Notes: generated from the sequence alone by a model not told the origin. Numbered from the stretch's first letter, positions 1 to 9,433 are shown. The stretch: DNA of 64,000 nt from Treponema sp. (GCA_024400955.1 JAKSLY010000007.1:18862-82861); one strand, 5' to 3'. Numbers and translations are program-made.

Positions 1-787
1 GCCTGATGGGTTCCTTTGCAAAGTTGAATGCATAGAGGATGCTTCCCTTCTTGTAGTGGATTGTTTCCGGGGAATTCTTGTACTTGGATTTTGCCTCAAA
101 TTCGCTTCCCCGCAAGAAACGTCCTCCCATGGCAACAACCTCGCCGTTGCGGTCAAAGATCGGGAACATAAGGCGGCCTGCAAAAAAGGCTGTTTCCGGC
201 CTGGACCTGTTGAATAGGCCTGAATTGTCAAGGAATTCCTTGGAATAGTTCTTTCCCTCGAGAAAGCGTCTTAACCAGAACCTGTCGTCCGGACTGTAGC
301 CGATCTTGAATTTTTCCAGGGTCTCCTTGGAAAGCCCTCGCTCCATTATGTAGTCCAGGGCAAATTTTCCGTGGGGTGTTTCCATGAGCATATAATGGAA
401 GGATGTTGCAACCCTTGTATACAGCTGGCGGTATTCCGCCTTCAGCTTTACGTTTGGATCTTCCTTCCAGCTGTCGTTTCCTCCCTGGGTATAGGAAAGG
501 GTTACCCCTGCTTTCTGGGCAAGGATTTCTATGGCCTCTGAAAAGGACACCTTGTCCATGTTCTTAAGGAAGTCGATGGCAGTTCCGGAAGCGTGGCAGC
601 CAAAGCAATAGTAGAATTTCTTTTCCGGGGAAACGCTGAAGGAGGCGGTCTTTTCCGAATGGAAGGGACAGCATCCCCACCAGTCACGGCCGCGCTGTTC
701 AAGCTGGACACGTTCCCCTATGAGGCGCACGATGTCGGTTTTTTCTGAGACTTCGTCAATGGACTGCTTTGATATGAATCTTGCCAT
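1..787 (-). CDS. dnaG: DNA primase DnaG (N-terminal part, cut by window edge)
   Basis: Synthesises RNA primers at the replication fork. Only the first 262 residues are in the window; the frame is open through base 1. The N-terminus has the CHC2-type zinc ribbon (CPFH near residue 40, then YYCFGCHASG about 20 residues on), followed by the start of the primase catalytic core (GRLMFPIFDRNGEVVAMGGR, with ILYAFNFAKE further on). The ATG lies directly after the mltG stop (TAAATG), so translation is probably coupled. It is the last visible gene of the MBL-mltG-dnaG operon. The identity is clear from the zinc ribbon and the core motifs. Confidence 0.95.
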   Translation of the reverse strand, partial: MARFISKQSIDEVSEKTDIVRLIGERVQLEQRGRDWWGCCPFHSEKTASFSVSPEKKFYYCFGCHASGTAIDFLKNMDKVSFSEAIEILAQKAGVTLSYTQGGNDSWKEDPNVKLKAEYRQLYTRVATSFHYMLMETPHGKFALDYIMERGLSKETLEKFKIGYSPDDRFWLRRFLEGKNYSKEFLDNSGLFNRSRPETAFFAGRLMFPIFDRNGEVVAMGGRFLRGSEFEAKSKYKNSPETIHYKKGSILYAFNFAKEPIR

Positions 788-1837
788 TTATTTTGAAACC
801 CGATCCGTATTGTCTGCGGCTTTATGCTCGTCAAAGGTACGTGAGAAAGTGTGCTTTCCTTTCTGTGGGTCTGTGAGGACAAAGAAATAGTAGTCAGTTT
901 TTGCGGGAGCTCCGGAGGCCTCAAGGGCAACGACTCCTGGATTTGAAATTGGTCCTTCTGGAAGCCCTGCCCACTTGTATGTGTTATAGGGGCTGTCAAT
1001 CTTAAGGTCCTTGTAGGTAATGCGTTCAGGATGTGGCAGTCCCTGGATTTCCGTAATTATGTACTCGATGGTTGCACAGGAATAAAGGCCGATGCCATGC
1101 TTTAGCCTGTTGGTGAAGACGCTTGCAATGAGGGGGGCTTCTTCCTTGATGCGGTATTCCCTTTCGACAACAGATGCAAGAATCACGGTGTCATGCAGGG
1201 TCTTTGGATCCAGGCCGATGAATGACGGTATCTGTGATGTTTTTGTGAAGAAATTTGAGACCATGGTACGGAGCACTTCCTCACCTGTCATTTCCGGGAT
1301 GAAGAAATAGGTATCGGGGAAAAGGTATCCTTCAAAGCTTGTTCCTGGAACGTGGAATTCATCAAGAAGGGACTGGTTTTTGCATGCCAAAAGGAAGTCC
1401 TGTGCCGTACAGACACCCGAGCCTTCAAGAATCTGCGAAATCTTAGTCTTTGTAAGGCCTTCAGGAATGCTAACGGTTATGTATTCCTGTTCGCCAGACT
1501 GCAGGAGCATGTAAATTTCCCTGAGGGACATGGAGCTCTTTATGCTGTAGGTTCCGCTCTTAAGGTTGAACTGGCTGTTCCTGTCAAAAACATTGAACCT
1601 TGCACAAAGGTAAAGGAACATTCCAGATTTGATGAATTTTTCATCCTGAAGGGTCTGGGCCACCTGACGTACTGAAGTTCCTGCCGGGATCTTGATCTTG
1701 CCTGAATATGCATCCTCTTCCGAGGTTACGGGGCTGCAAAGATAGAACCAGGAAGAAACGCCTACAACAACGCACAGGGACAGTACTGCGGCTATCCAGA
1801 GGAAAATCGAAAGAAGAATTACGGCTGCCTTTTTCAT
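788..1837 (-). CDS. mltG: Endolytic murein transglycosylase MltG (YceG-like)
   Basis: Membrane-anchored lytic transglycosylase that cleaves nascent peptidoglycan strands and is thought to terminate glycan elongation. 349 aa, normal length. One N-terminal membrane segment (residues about 5-30) is followed by a LysM-like region (IPAGTSVRQVAQTL at about 50) and the YceG catalytic domain. Glu225 in ILASVVEREY matches the catalytic Glu of the family (E218 in E. coli). The C-terminal LPEGPISNPG block is also typical. It starts 1 bp after the upstream MBL gene and its stop abuts the dnaG start, so the three are co-transcribed. Confidence 0.94.
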   Translation of the reverse strand: MKKAAVILLSIFLWIAAVLSLCVVVGVSSWFYLCSPVTSEEDAYSGKIKIPAGTSVRQVAQTLQDEKFIKSGMFLYLCARFNVFDRNSQFNLKSGTYSIKSSMSLREIYMLLQSGEQEYITVSIPEGLTKTKISQILEGSGVCTAQDFLLACKNQSLLDEFHVPGTSFEGYLFPDTYFFIPEMTGEEVLRTMVSNFFTKTSQIPSFIGLDPKTLHDTVILASVVEREYRIKEEAPLIASVFTNRLKHGIGLYSCATIEYIITEIQGLPHPERITYKDLKIDSPYNTYKWAGLPEGPISNPGVVALEASGAPAKTDYYFFVLTDPQKGKHTFSRTFDEHKAADNTDRVSK

Positions 1838-1838
1838 T

Positions 1839-2783
1839 TTAGAGATCTATGACCTGACCTTCACGGGACATGTAGAGCTTCAGGTTCTCGGAACCATGGT
1901 ATTTTACGTAGTTAAGACCGGCGCTGTACAGGTCGTCCAGTTTCTTGTCTGAATATGCCGGTTCATGATGGAAGAAAAAGAGCCTTGAAACACCCCAATT
2001 GGCTGCAAAATCAATGGAACGGCTTACGGAATTATGTCCCCAGTTGACCTTCTTGGCGGCTTCCGGATTTGTGTACTGGCTGTCAAGGACGAGCATGTCA
2101 GCATCCTGAAAGAAATAGTTACGCTCAATGGCCTTGTCAAAGTCGGATTCCTGCAGTTCTGCATCGGTGCAGTATATGAATTTCTTGTTGTCTTCCTCAA
2201 AGGAAAAGGACGTGGATTCCCCAGGGTGGGTCATCTTGTGGCACCTGATCTTGAGCCCGTAAAGTTCCATGTCCTGGCCTTCCTTTAGTAGGTGGAATGT
2301 AATCTGGTTCTTGACTGAATTCCAGCATCCGTTTGGAGGAAAGAAAGGTGTGGAACTTTGCCTTTCGAAAAATTCTAAGGTTGAAGGATCTGTTGAATAT
2401 AAGTCGATTCTTGCCTTTGGATTGAATGACGGTCCAAAGAAAGGAAATCCCTGAATGTGGTCCCAGTGAAAATGCGAAAGAAATATGGAATAGTGGTTGT
2501 CCTCAGGCTGCTCACCATAGAGTGCATAGTCACGTAGCCCGGTTCCGCAGTCAAGAAGGATTACTCCGCCTGCCTTTGGCTTTAATTCCACGCATGGGGT
2601 GTTTCCGCCGTAGGTTCCGTAAATCCATTCAGGGAGGGACGAAAGAAAGCGCATTTTTGATTCTGAAGATTCAAGGTCTTTTGGATTCATGCGCGCGATG
2701 GCAGCAGTAAGCTTTGCCTGAATCTGTTCGCCGCGCAAAGGTGTTGGAAGGGATCCTCTGACTCCCCAGAATTTGATTTGCAC
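1839..2783 (-). CDS. MBL-fold metallo-hydrolase (COG1235-like)
   Basis: Predicted metal-dependent hydrolase of the metallo-beta-lactamase fold, substrate unknown. The N-terminal FWGVRGSLPTP, the GGNTPCVEL and LLDCGTGLRDY blocks, the zinc motif LSHFHWDHIQG and the downstream THPGES and WGHNS histidines place it in the PhnP / cyclic-nucleotide-phosphodiesterase-like branch. I chose the GTG at 2783 (314 aa) because a GGAGG sits 6 nt before it and the protein then begins right at the conserved beta strand; a longer ATG frame from 2819 would add 12 unconserved residues and has no ribosome site. First gene of the mltG-dnaG operon, with a promoter at 2834-2862. In a genome rich in cyclases a cAMP phosphodiesterase role is possible but unproven. 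Confidence 0.82.
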   Translation of the reverse strand: MQIKFWGVRGSLPTPLRGEQIQAKLTAAIARMNPKDLESSESKMRFLSSLPEWIYGTYGGNTPCVELKPKAGGVILLDCGTGLRDYALYGEQPEDNHYSIFLSHFHWDHIQGFPFFGPSFNPKARIDLYSTDPSTLEFFERQSSTPFFPPNGCWNSVKNQITFHLLKEGQDMELYGLKIRCHKMTHPGESTSFSFEEDNKKFIYCTDAELQESDFDKAIERNYFFQDADMLVLDSQYTNPEAAKKVNWGHNSVSRSIDFAANWGVSRLFFFHHEPAYSDKKLDDLYSAGLNYVKYHGSENLKLYMSREGQVIDL

Positions 2784-2833
2784 TTTTTTCCTCCGGTATG
2801 AACCTGTTAAGTTTACCAAAATATACTTTCAAT

Positions 2834-2862
2834 AATATAGTACAAAAATACTCTAAAATCAA
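2834..2862 (-). promoter_or_regulatory. Sigma-70 type promoter for the MBL-mltG-dnaG operon
   Basis: On the minus strand: TTGATT (2862-2857), 17 bp spacer, TATATT (2839-2834). Predicted start about 2827, giving a leader of about 44 nt to the GTG at 2783. Confidence 0.6.
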
Positions 2863-2900
2863 TGTTAAAGGGCATCTTATGGAAAATAGTTGGAGTCTCT

Positions 2901-2928
2901 AAAAAAGCTACTTCTTCTGGGCTTTTTT
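2901..2928 (-). terminator. Possible terminator overlapping the end of the MATE gene
   Basis: AAAAAAGC and GCTTTTTT arms separated by 12 nt, with the MATE stop codon inside. Only two GC pairs, so the hairpin is weak. It lies just before the promoter of the MBL operon, which is where a terminator would be expected. Confidence 0.35.
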
Positions 2929-4239
2929 AAGCCATCTTAACATGTACCAGACCATGAATGACGTGGAAGCAAGCCATGCCATGGGATCTGCATAGCAAAC
3001 GGCCTTGAATCCAGCCGACGGTACAAAGACAAATGTAACAAGGCAGCGTGCAAAAAGTTCCAGGAATCCGCCCCACATTGCCTTTGAGGAACAGCCGATT
3101 CCCTGCAGGGACGGTCGCCACAGATTGAGTATTCCAATGGACCAGATGAAAATTCCCAGGGTCTTGGCATAAACCCATGCGTAATGAATGACCTCTTTTT
3201 CCGAGCCGCTGATGAAAAAGAGGCACAAACGGTCGCCAAAGAACCAGAAAAGGAATCCTTCAAGTATTCCAAAGAGAACGGAAATGGCCGTTGCCTGAAA
3301 GAGACCTTTTCTTATGCGGTCTATCCTTCCCGCCCCCAGATTCTGGCTTGCAAAGGTTGAAACTGCAACTCCAAGGGCATCAAAGGGTGACATGAATATC
3401 TGCTTGAATTTTGTAACCAGGGTGAAGCTTGAAATGTAAAGGCTTCCAAGACTGTTGTTTGCCATCTGAAGCACCATGGATCCGATGGCCGTAATGGAAA
3501 ACTGGAGTCCCATGGGAATCCCCATCCTGAACAGGATCTTCTGCATTCCAGGGTCAAATTTCATGTCTTCTCTTGCAAGCTTTAGCACGTCAATTTTAGT
3601 TGAAGACCAGAAAAAGCATACGATTCCGCATAGTCCCTGGGATAGAATCGTTGCAAAGGAAGCACCAAAGACCCCCATCTTAAAGACAAGTATGAATGCC
3701 AGGTCGAGGATTATGTTCAGCACTATGGAAGCGGAAAGAAAATACAGGGGAGTCTTTGAATCCCCAACAGCCCTGAGGATTCCTGCAGAAAAATTGTACA
3801 GCATGAGGAATGGGCATCCTGCAAATAGAACCACAAGGTAAACCCATGCTTCGTGGAATATGTCATCAGGGGTCCTTAAAAGGTGAAGTATCTGGCTGCA
3901 GAAGGTGGTGCATGAAATGGTGACCAGCAGGGAAAGTGCAATCATGGCTACGTAGCCGTTGAATACGAATTTCTTCATGCGGTCAAGGTTGCCGGCTCCA
4001 AAGGACTGGGCTACGGGAATGGAAAAACCTGTGCAGCATCCCATGCATAGCCCCAGAACCAGGAACTGTACGGATGAAGAAGCGCCAACCCCTGCCAGGG
4101 CATTTTTTCCCAGGTAAAGGCCAACTATGGCAGTGTCAGCCATGTTGTACAGCTGCTGCAGCAGGTTTCCCGCAAGCAAAGGTACGGTAAACAGCAGGAT
4201 GAGCTTAAGGGGACTGACGGTAGTCAGGTTTTTAGCCAA
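2908..4239 (-). CDS. MATE family efflux transporter (DinF/NorM-like)
   Basis: Twelve-helix Na+ or H+ coupled exporter of the MOP superfamily; substrate not predictable from sequence. 443 aa, normal length. The N-terminal block LFTVPLLAGNLLQQLYNMAD and the paired NLGAGR / SFGAGN motifs of the two six-helix halves are typical. The start is a TTG: an in-frame TAA sits immediately upstream, GGGTG lies about 6 nt before it, and the next Met (residue 34) would remove most of helix 1. It lies 26 bp downstream of trpS on the same strand and is probably cotranscribed with it. Confidence 0.92.
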   Translation of the reverse strand: MAKNLTTVSPLKLILLFTVPLLAGNLLQQLYNMADTAIVGLYLGKNALAGVGASSSVQFLVLGLCMGCCTGFSIPVAQSFGAGNLDRMKKFVFNGYVAMIALSLLVTISCTTFCSQILHLLRTPDDIFHEAWVYLVVLFAGCPFLMLYNFSAGILRAVGDSKTPLYFLSASIVLNIILDLAFILVFKMGVFGASFATILSQGLCGIVCFFWSSTKIDVLKLAREDMKFDPGMQKILFRMGIPMGLQFSITAIGSMVLQMANNSLGSLYISSFTLVTKFKQIFMSPFDALGVAVSTFASQNLGAGRIDRIRKGLFQATAISVLFGILEGFLFWFFGDRLCLFFISGSEKEVIHYAWVYAKTLGIFIWSIGILNLWRPSLQGIGCSSKAMWGGFLELFARCLVTFVFVPSAGFKAVCYADPMAWLASTSFMVWYMLRWLKKAQKK

Positions 4240-4265
4240 TTAATGCACCCGTATGTATGATTCAA

Positions 4266-5357
4266 CTAGATTTTCATGTTCATTGCTTCGCGAACTTCCT
4301 CAAGGGTCTTGCAGGCAATGGCACGGGCCTTGTTTACGCCATCGAGGAGAACCTTGCGGATGTATTCTTCGTCCTTTTCCAGCTGGGCACGCTTTTCGCG
4401 CAATGGGCGGAGTTCTTCATTGAGGGCTTCCGTAAGGCACTTCTTGAGCTCTCCACTGCCCTTGTCGCCAATGCGCTGGGCAACTGCTTCCGGGGCTTCC
4501 TTTGTACAGAGGGAAATGAGTCCGAGAAGGTTTGCAACTTCAGGGCGGTTTACAGGATCGTATGTGATTACGCGTTCACCGTCAGTCTTTGCCTTCTTTA
4601 TGAGTGCTGCAGTTTCGTCTTCCGTGTTGCAGAGGAAAATGGCGTTGTTTCGGCTCTTTGACATCTTCTGGTTGCCGTCAAGTCCCATGATGCTTGGAGT
4701 CTTTGAAAGAAGGGCCTGTGGCATTGGGAAGATGGGATCGCGTCCCTTGCAGAACTTTTTGTTGAAGGCCTTTGCAATGTTGCGTGTAAGTTCAATATGA
4801 GGGAGCTGATCCTTTCCAACAGGAACAACGTTTCCCTTACAGAAAAGGATGTCGCATGCCTGGTGGATTGGATATGTGTACATGCCGGCATTTACGTTTG
4901 TAAGGCCTGCACTCTGGATTTCTTCCTTTACGGTTGGATTGCGGCTGAGTTCGGAATTGCTTACCAATGTCATGAATGGCAGCATGAGCTGGTTGCATTC
5001 AGGAATGTAGGAATGTGGATAGATGATTACGTCGTCACCAGGCTCAATTCCGGCGGCAAGATAGTCGATTACAAGCTGCTTTGTGTTCTGGCTGATCTTG
5101 TCAAAGGCATCGTGATCCGTAAGAACCTGATAGTCTGCAATGAGGATCATTGTTGGAACACCCATTCTGCTTATGCGTACGCGGTTCTGGAGGGAACCGA
5201 AGTAGTGTCCGATGTGGAGTCTTCCAGTTGGTCTGTCACCGGTAAGAACGCGGTATTTCTTTGGATTTATTTCAATGTCTGCCTCAAGCTGCCTTGAGCG
5301 CTCTACTGCTGCTTCAAATGTCTTGTTAGGGTCAAATTCCTTGTTTTCTTCTGCCAT
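4266..5357 (-). CDS. trpS: Tryptophanyl-tRNA synthetase
   Basis: Charges tRNA-Trp in the cytoplasm. 363 aa class I synthetase with the HIGH motif (RLHIGHYFGSLQ) and KMSKS motif (GNQKMSKSRNN), plus the HQACDILF and GKDQLPHIE blocks of TrpRS. The ATG at 5357 is preferred because GAGG lies 6 nt upstream; a TTG 12 bp further upstream would overlap that site. There is a 79 bp gap to the upstream pseudouridine synthase gene, so a separate promoter is possible, though I could not define one. Confidence 0.95.
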   Translation of the reverse strand: MAEENKEFDPNKTFEAAVERSRQLEADIEINPKKYRVLTGDRPTGRLHIGHYFGSLQNRVRISRMGVPTMILIADYQVLTDHDAFDKISQNTKQLVIDYLAAGIEPGDDVIIYPHSYIPECNQLMLPFMTLVSNSELSRNPTVKEEIQSAGLTNVNAGMYTYPIHQACDILFCKGNVVPVGKDQLPHIELTRNIAKAFNKKFCKGRDPIFPMPQALLSKTPSIMGLDGNQKMSKSRNNAIFLCNTEDETAALIKKAKTDGERVITYDPVNRPEVANLLGLISLCTKEAPEAVAQRIGDKGSGELKKCLTEALNEELRPLREKRAQLEKDEEYIRKVLLDGVNKARAIACKTLEEVREAMNMKI

Positions 5358-5436
5358 TTTTATCCTCAATATACAGGTATAATTTTAATGATACCCTAAG
5401 ATTTTATTGATTTTACCGTTTTTTTTCAATTGCCTT

Positions 5437-6213
5437 CTAAAGGGTGAAATTCCACCCAAGAAACTGGAGGCCGCATGCAGTAAAGTCAAAGATGTTTTCA
5501 TAAGAATCAGGGTCGTAAAGAGGATCATAAAATGGGTCCTGAACAACGGGGAACCCAAGCCATGATAAATGGCAACGGACCTGATGCTTAAACCCCTGGC
5601 TTATGCAACATTGGGCCTGGAATGTTTCATCTTCGTTTTTTTTAAGGTTAATTTCAGTTTTATATTCCTTGGGAGATGCCTTTTTTATTGCTGCAGGTCC
5701 AGACAGGTCAGTTACGGGGCGGACTAACTTACGGCAGTTTCCATAAAACCGGAATTTTGAGGATAAAAGAAACTGAAACGAACAGTCGTTAGTATTATTT
5801 TGTAGACTATCTACCATTCTTTCTAGTTTTCTATCCAAAGGCGGAAAGGAATCGTCATCCGGCAAGTCCATGGTTCTTCCGGTATATCTGCATGTGGCAC
5901 CATAGGTTTTAATGAATCTGTCACCTTTCTGTTCTTCCGTAATCCGATTATAAAAATCCTGGGATGCGGCCACCAATACAAGGCCCCTGGTATCATTGTC
6001 AATCCTGTGGACAAGGCCAGCCTCGCAGTTTTTCTTTCCTTGAATTAACCTTAAATCATGAAAGTTTTCCAATGCCCAGGTGAGAGCGCTTGGGTCCCCT
6101 TCCTTTAGTGGTGCTGAAGGAAGTCCTGAAGGTTTGTCCATGATCAAAAATGGTTCCGAAGATGATGGCTTATGAATTATGTTTATTCTTGAATAAAGCG
6201 GATGATTTTCCAT
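5437..6213 (-). CDS. RluA-family pseudouridine synthase, RNA target unknown
   Basis: Converts specific uridines in rRNA or tRNA to pseudouridine. 258 aa, no S4 domain. The catalytic block is GLVHRIDNDTRGL, where the Asp after HRI is the nucleophile of the family; HQVRCHLSWLGFPV is the second conserved block. Variants NDT instead of KDT and VRCHL instead of IRVHL mark it as a divergent branch. It lies 28 bp downstream of rluD, so two paralogues of the same enzyme family are neighbours. Substrate cannot be named from sequence alone. Confidence 0.85.
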   Translation of the reverse strand: MENHPLYSRINIIHKPSSSEPFLIMDKPSGLPSAPLKEGDPSALTWALENFHDLRLIQGKKNCEAGLVHRIDNDTRGLVLVAASQDFYNRITEEQKGDRFIKTYGATCRYTGRTMDLPDDDSFPPLDRKLERMVDSLQNNTNDCSFQFLLSSKFRFYGNCRKLVRPVTDLSGPAAIKKASPKEYKTEINLKKNEDETFQAQCCISQGFKHQVRCHLSWLGFPVVQDPFYDPLYDPDSYENIFDFTACGLQFLGWNFTL

Positions 6214-6241
6214 CTGTAAAAATTCCTGGAGTTTGGTCTGA

Positions 6242-7222
6242 TTACCTGTCCTTTGGAAGGATTGTCTTTGAGTATTCCCTATGAAGAACCTTAAGTATTT
6301 CCATAAAGCGTCCTGGAGTTCTGGCCCTGAAATCGCTGTACTCCCTTGCCCCCGGAAGCTTTAGGCACAGCCTGTGGGCGTTGAGCATCAATGTTGCATT
6401 CTGGAACTTTCTGTCTCCCTTTGAATACAATGGATCTCCCAAAATCGGACAGTTAAGGTACTTCATGTGGACTCGAATCTGATGGGTTCTTCCGGTTTTT
6501 ATGCGTATTCTCATGAGGGAATAGTCGCCATAGCAGCAGATGCACTTGTAATGGGTTTCTGCATATTTTCCTTCATCCGTATCTGTCACTGCCCTGAAAA
6601 TTTTCCTGTCCCTGTAGTCGCGGATGATCTGTGTCTTTACGACGCCATGATGATGCTGGGGCCGGCCTGAACAGATGGCAATGTATTCCTTTACCATGGA
6701 CCTGTGATTCCTGAAAATCCTTGCAAGGTATTCCTCGGTGCCACGGTTTTTCGCAGTTATTATGATTCCGGAAGTGTCCTTGTCAAGGCGGTGAACGATT
6801 CCCGGGCGGCGAGAAACAATCAGGTCCTTTTCCGCCATGTTTTTGTCCTGGGGAATTGCGCTCTTGCCCCAGTGATACAGGAGCCCGTTTACGAGTGTCC
6901 CGGTCCAGTTTCCTGCTGCAGGATGTGTAACCATTCCCTGTGGCTTGTTTATGACACAAACGTTTTCATCTTCATAGATTATGTCCAGGGGAATGTCTTC
7001 CGGTTCAATGTTGTCAGGTATGCTTTCTTCCCATTGAATTAAAATCTCATCCCCTGCCTTTACCTTGAAGGAAACCTTCTGTTCCTTTCCATTTACAAGA
7101 ATCTGCTTGAGACCGCTTTTCAGCTTGCTGCGGTTCATGTCGGGAACAACGGATGCAATGTATTTGTCAAGCCGCTGTGACTGGTCATAGTCTGCTGGAA
7201 CTTTTGCCGTGTATTGGTTCAT
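6242..7222 (-). CDS. rluD: RluD-like 23S rRNA pseudouridine synthase
   Basis: Predicted to modify helix 69 of 23S rRNA. 326 aa, with an N-terminal S4 RNA-binding domain (RLDKYIASV ... ILVNGKEQK, residues 15-75) and the catalytic domain with IVHRLDKDTSGI and RTHQIRVHMKY. The start ATG overlaps the stop of the upstream membrane-protein gene as ATGA, showing translational coupling. Whether it is RluD proper or another S4-containing RluA member needs a tree; RluD is the best guess from the S4 domain and length. Confidence 0.88.
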   Translation of the reverse strand: MNQYTAKVPADYDQSQRLDKYIASVVPDMNRSKLKSGLKQILVNGKEQKVSFKVKAGDEILIQWEESIPDNIEPEDIPLDIIYEDENVCVINKPQGMVTHPAAGNWTGTLVNGLLYHWGKSAIPQDKNMAEKDLIVSRRPGIVHRLDKDTSGIIITAKNRGTEEYLARIFRNHRSMVKEYIAICSGRPQHHHGVVKTQIIRDYRDRKIFRAVTDTDEGKYAETHYKCICCYGDYSLMRIRIKTGRTHQIRVHMKYLNCPILGDPLYSKGDRKFQNATLMLNAHRLCLKLPGAREYSDFRARTPGRFMEILKVLHREYSKTILPKDR

Positions 7223-7830
7223 CTTTGCTCAGGTCCGGAAATGGTGTCATCTATGTTTTCAATGCCTTCGATATCTTCAATGCCGTTATCATCTGATTCT
7301 ATGGTCTCAATTTCAGTAGCTTCATCGATAATTGTCTCAGGGGAAGAATTTTCTGAAAACGGAATAACGATAACCTGTTCCTTAAGGTTGATTCTTTTCT
7401 GCCTTTTGTTTCTAGAATGTCGAACAATCTGGTTGACTGCAAAATCAACGGTTCCTATGCAAAGGCCGACACCAACGGTAATTCCCATTAGCTTTACCTG
7501 CTGCCATTCGTCAAAGGAAGACTGGGACAAGGGTCCTGGAACATGGCCACGTTCCCCCTGGGATTTTAGGTAAGCACCATAGGCAACGGTCGTAGGCAAA
7601 AGTGCAAAAGGTACGGAACCTAAGGAAACTATTTCAAAGCGCCTTAGATCCCTGAGCCACAGTGGAATTTTTTCCTTGTCATAGGGCTCCGGTTCATCTG
7701 AGTCTTTTGAAGAAGTTGTGCTTGATGTCGTTTTGCTTGAGGATGATGAAATTTCCCCAAAAAGATGGAAAGGCATCATCGATGAGATAATAAGGAAAAT
7801 AAGCATCAAGCGACAGGATCTTGCTTTCAT
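7219..7830 (-). CDS. Conserved-looking membrane protein of unknown function
   Basis: 203 aa, not recognised. An N-terminal hydrophobic signal (residues 5-25) precedes a Ser/Thr-rich linker, then two probable membrane segments (about 70-95 and 112-135), then an acidic Glu/Asp/Ile-rich tail (about 160-203). Its ATG follows the yggS stop directly (TAAATG) and its own stop overlaps rluD (ATGA), so it is firmly embedded in the operon. Function cannot be inferred; the acidic cytoplasmic or periplasmic tail suggests a docking or scaffolding role at most. Confidence 0.7.
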   Translation of the reverse strand: MKARSCRLMLIFLIISSMMPFHLFGEISSSSSKTTSSTTSSKDSDEPEPYDKEKIPLWLRDLRRFEIVSLGSVPFALLPTTVAYGAYLKSQGERGHVPGPLSQSSFDEWQQVKLMGITVGVGLCIGTVDFAVNQIVRHSRNKRQKRINLKEQVIVIPFSENSSPETIIDEATEIETIESDDNGIEDIEGIENIDDTISGPEQR

Positions 7831-8550
7831 TTATTTTTCGCCGTAATCCCTTTCGCCAAACAAAGCAGTTCCAACCCTGACCATGGTGCTGCCCTCTTCA
7901 ATGGCAATTTCATAGTCCCCGCTCATGCCCATGCTGAGTTCATGGATTGGAAGGCTCGGATATTTTTTGTTCAATTCTTCCCTAAGGAGACGAAGGGAAC
8001 TGAAGGATTTTCTTATGAGGTCCTTATCGTCGGTAAAGGGAGCCATTGTCATAAGGCCTGCAGGTTTTACGTGGGGATATTTTCCTTCCATGAAATTGTC
8101 GAGAGATGCAAACAGCTCTTCCCTGGATCCATAGCCGCTTTTTGATTCCTCACCAGTGTGAATTTCAAAATAAACTTCTATGTTCTTCTGGAGCTTGGCA
8201 CACTGCTTTTCGATTTCCTTGAGGAGATCCTCGCGGTCAACAGACTGAATGCAAGATGCAATTTCCACAGCCTTCTTTACCTTGTTGGTCTGAAGCTGTC
8301 CGATTATGTGCAGCTGGACATCCTTGCATTCTGAAACAACCTGTGGAAATTTTCCATAGGCTTCCTGAACGCGGTTTTCCCCAAACAGCAGCTGACCGCC
8401 TTCAATGGCAGAATATACATCTTCCTGAGGATGGAACTTGCTGACGGCACAAAGCCTTACCGATCCCTTGGGACGGCCTGAATGAATTTCTGCATCCTCA
8501 ATCTGCTTTCTTACCTTCATGAAATTTTGCAATATCTGATCTTTTGTCAT
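7831..8550 (-). CDS. YggS/PLPBP-family pyridoxal phosphate homeostasis protein
   Basis: PLP-binding, non-catalytic TIM-barrel protein that buffers pyridoxal phosphate. 239 aa, usual length. PLP lysine is Lys38 in LCAVSKFHP. Further family blocks are FGENRVQEA, HIIGQLQTNKVK, GLMTMAPF and the phosphate-binding SMGMSGDYEIAIEEGSTMVR region. It starts 4 bp after ksgA and abuts the downstream membrane-protein gene. In many bacteria this gene sits with division or membrane genes; here it is among RNA-modification genes. Confidence 0.93.
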   Translation of the reverse strand: MTKDQILQNFMKVRKQIEDAEIHSGRPKGSVRLCAVSKFHPQEDVYSAIEGGQLLFGENRVQEAYGKFPQVVSECKDVQLHIIGQLQTNKVKKAVEIASCIQSVDREDLLKEIEKQCAKLQKNIEVYFEIHTGEESKSGYGSREELFASLDNFMEGKYPHVKPAGLMTMAPFTDDKDLIRKSFSSLRLLREELNKKYPSLPIHELSMGMSGDYEIAIEEGSTMVRVGTALFGERDYGEK

Positions 8551-8554
8551 GATG

Positions 8555-9433
8555 TTATATTTTAGCAGAGTTGATGTAACGGCTCAATACGGAACTGATG
8601 TCGGCAAACTGCTGGACGCTCAGGTTTTCTGCCCTTTCAGACTTTGAAACTCCGCATTCCTGGAAGAACAGGTCGGCATCAGTGTCCTTTGGCAAAAGAG
8701 GCTTTATGTTGTTTAAAAGGGTTTTTCGTCTTGAAGAAAAAAGCGCATGAACTGTGCGTACAAAAAGCTTTCTGTCTTCAACCTGAACAGGATTTTCCTT
8801 CCTGGTAAGGACTGCAGACTGGGAAGCAACATTTGGTCGCGGCCAGAAATTTCCGCCGGGAAGAACAATGCCCTTCTTTATGTCATAGGCCCACTGGCAC
8901 AATACGGTAAATCCTGAGTAATTGTCAGAACCAGGTTTTGCAGCCATTCTTTCCGTAACTTCCTTCTGGACGGTGAAAACGCAGCGGTCAAAAATTACGT
9001 TCTCCGTTATGGTGTCTGCAATGAAAGTTGCAGCAATGTTATATGGCAGGTTTCCAAAAAGCTTGTTGGGCTTTACCTGTTCTTCCTGAATTTTTTTCTT
9101 CCATGTCTTAAGGCAGTCACCTTCAACAATGTCAAATTTTTCCTTCTGCCTGAAACCTTCAAAAAAGGAATTGAGCATGGAAATGAATCCCCTGTCGATT
9201 TCGAATGCCGTAAGTCTTGCTCCACGGTTCATTATTTCTTCCGTCATGCAGCCAAGGCCTGGCCCGATTTCCCAGATGTAATCATTTTCGGAAGGCTCAA
9301 GGGAATCCACTATTGTTTTTCTTGCAGCAGGATTTATCATGAAATTCTGGCCGAATTTTTTTTGCATGGCAAAGCCGTTGGCATCGAGAAAAGACTTTAG
9401 TTCTGCAGGTGAATTGTAATCCGGATGTTCCAT
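8555..9433 (-). CDS. rsmA: 16S rRNA dimethyladenosine transferase KsgA/RsmA
   Basis: Dimethylates the two adjacent adenosines in the 3' terminal hairpin of 16S rRNA. 292 aa. SAM-binding motif I is WEIGPGLGCMTEE, with FEID following, and the catalytic NLPY tetrad is in FGNLPYNIAATF. The N-terminal KKFGQNFMINP is a family signature (QNFL in most members, QNFM here). AGGAG lies 6 nt before the ATG. It sits 26 bp after comEC in the same operon. Confidence 0.95.
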   Translation of the reverse strand: MEHPDYNSPAELKSFLDANGFAMQKKFGQNFMINPAARKTIVDSLEPSENDYIWEIGPGLGCMTEEIMNRGARLTAFEIDRGFISMLNSFFEGFRQKEKFDIVEGDCLKTWKKKIQEEQVKPNKLFGNLPYNIAATFIADTITENVIFDRCVFTVQKEVTERMAAKPGSDNYSGFTVLCQWAYDIKKGIVLPGGNFWPRPNVASQSAVLTRKENPVQVEDRKLFVRTVHALFSSRRKTLLNNIKPLLPKDTDADLFFQECGVSKSERAENLSVQQFADISSVLSRYINSAKI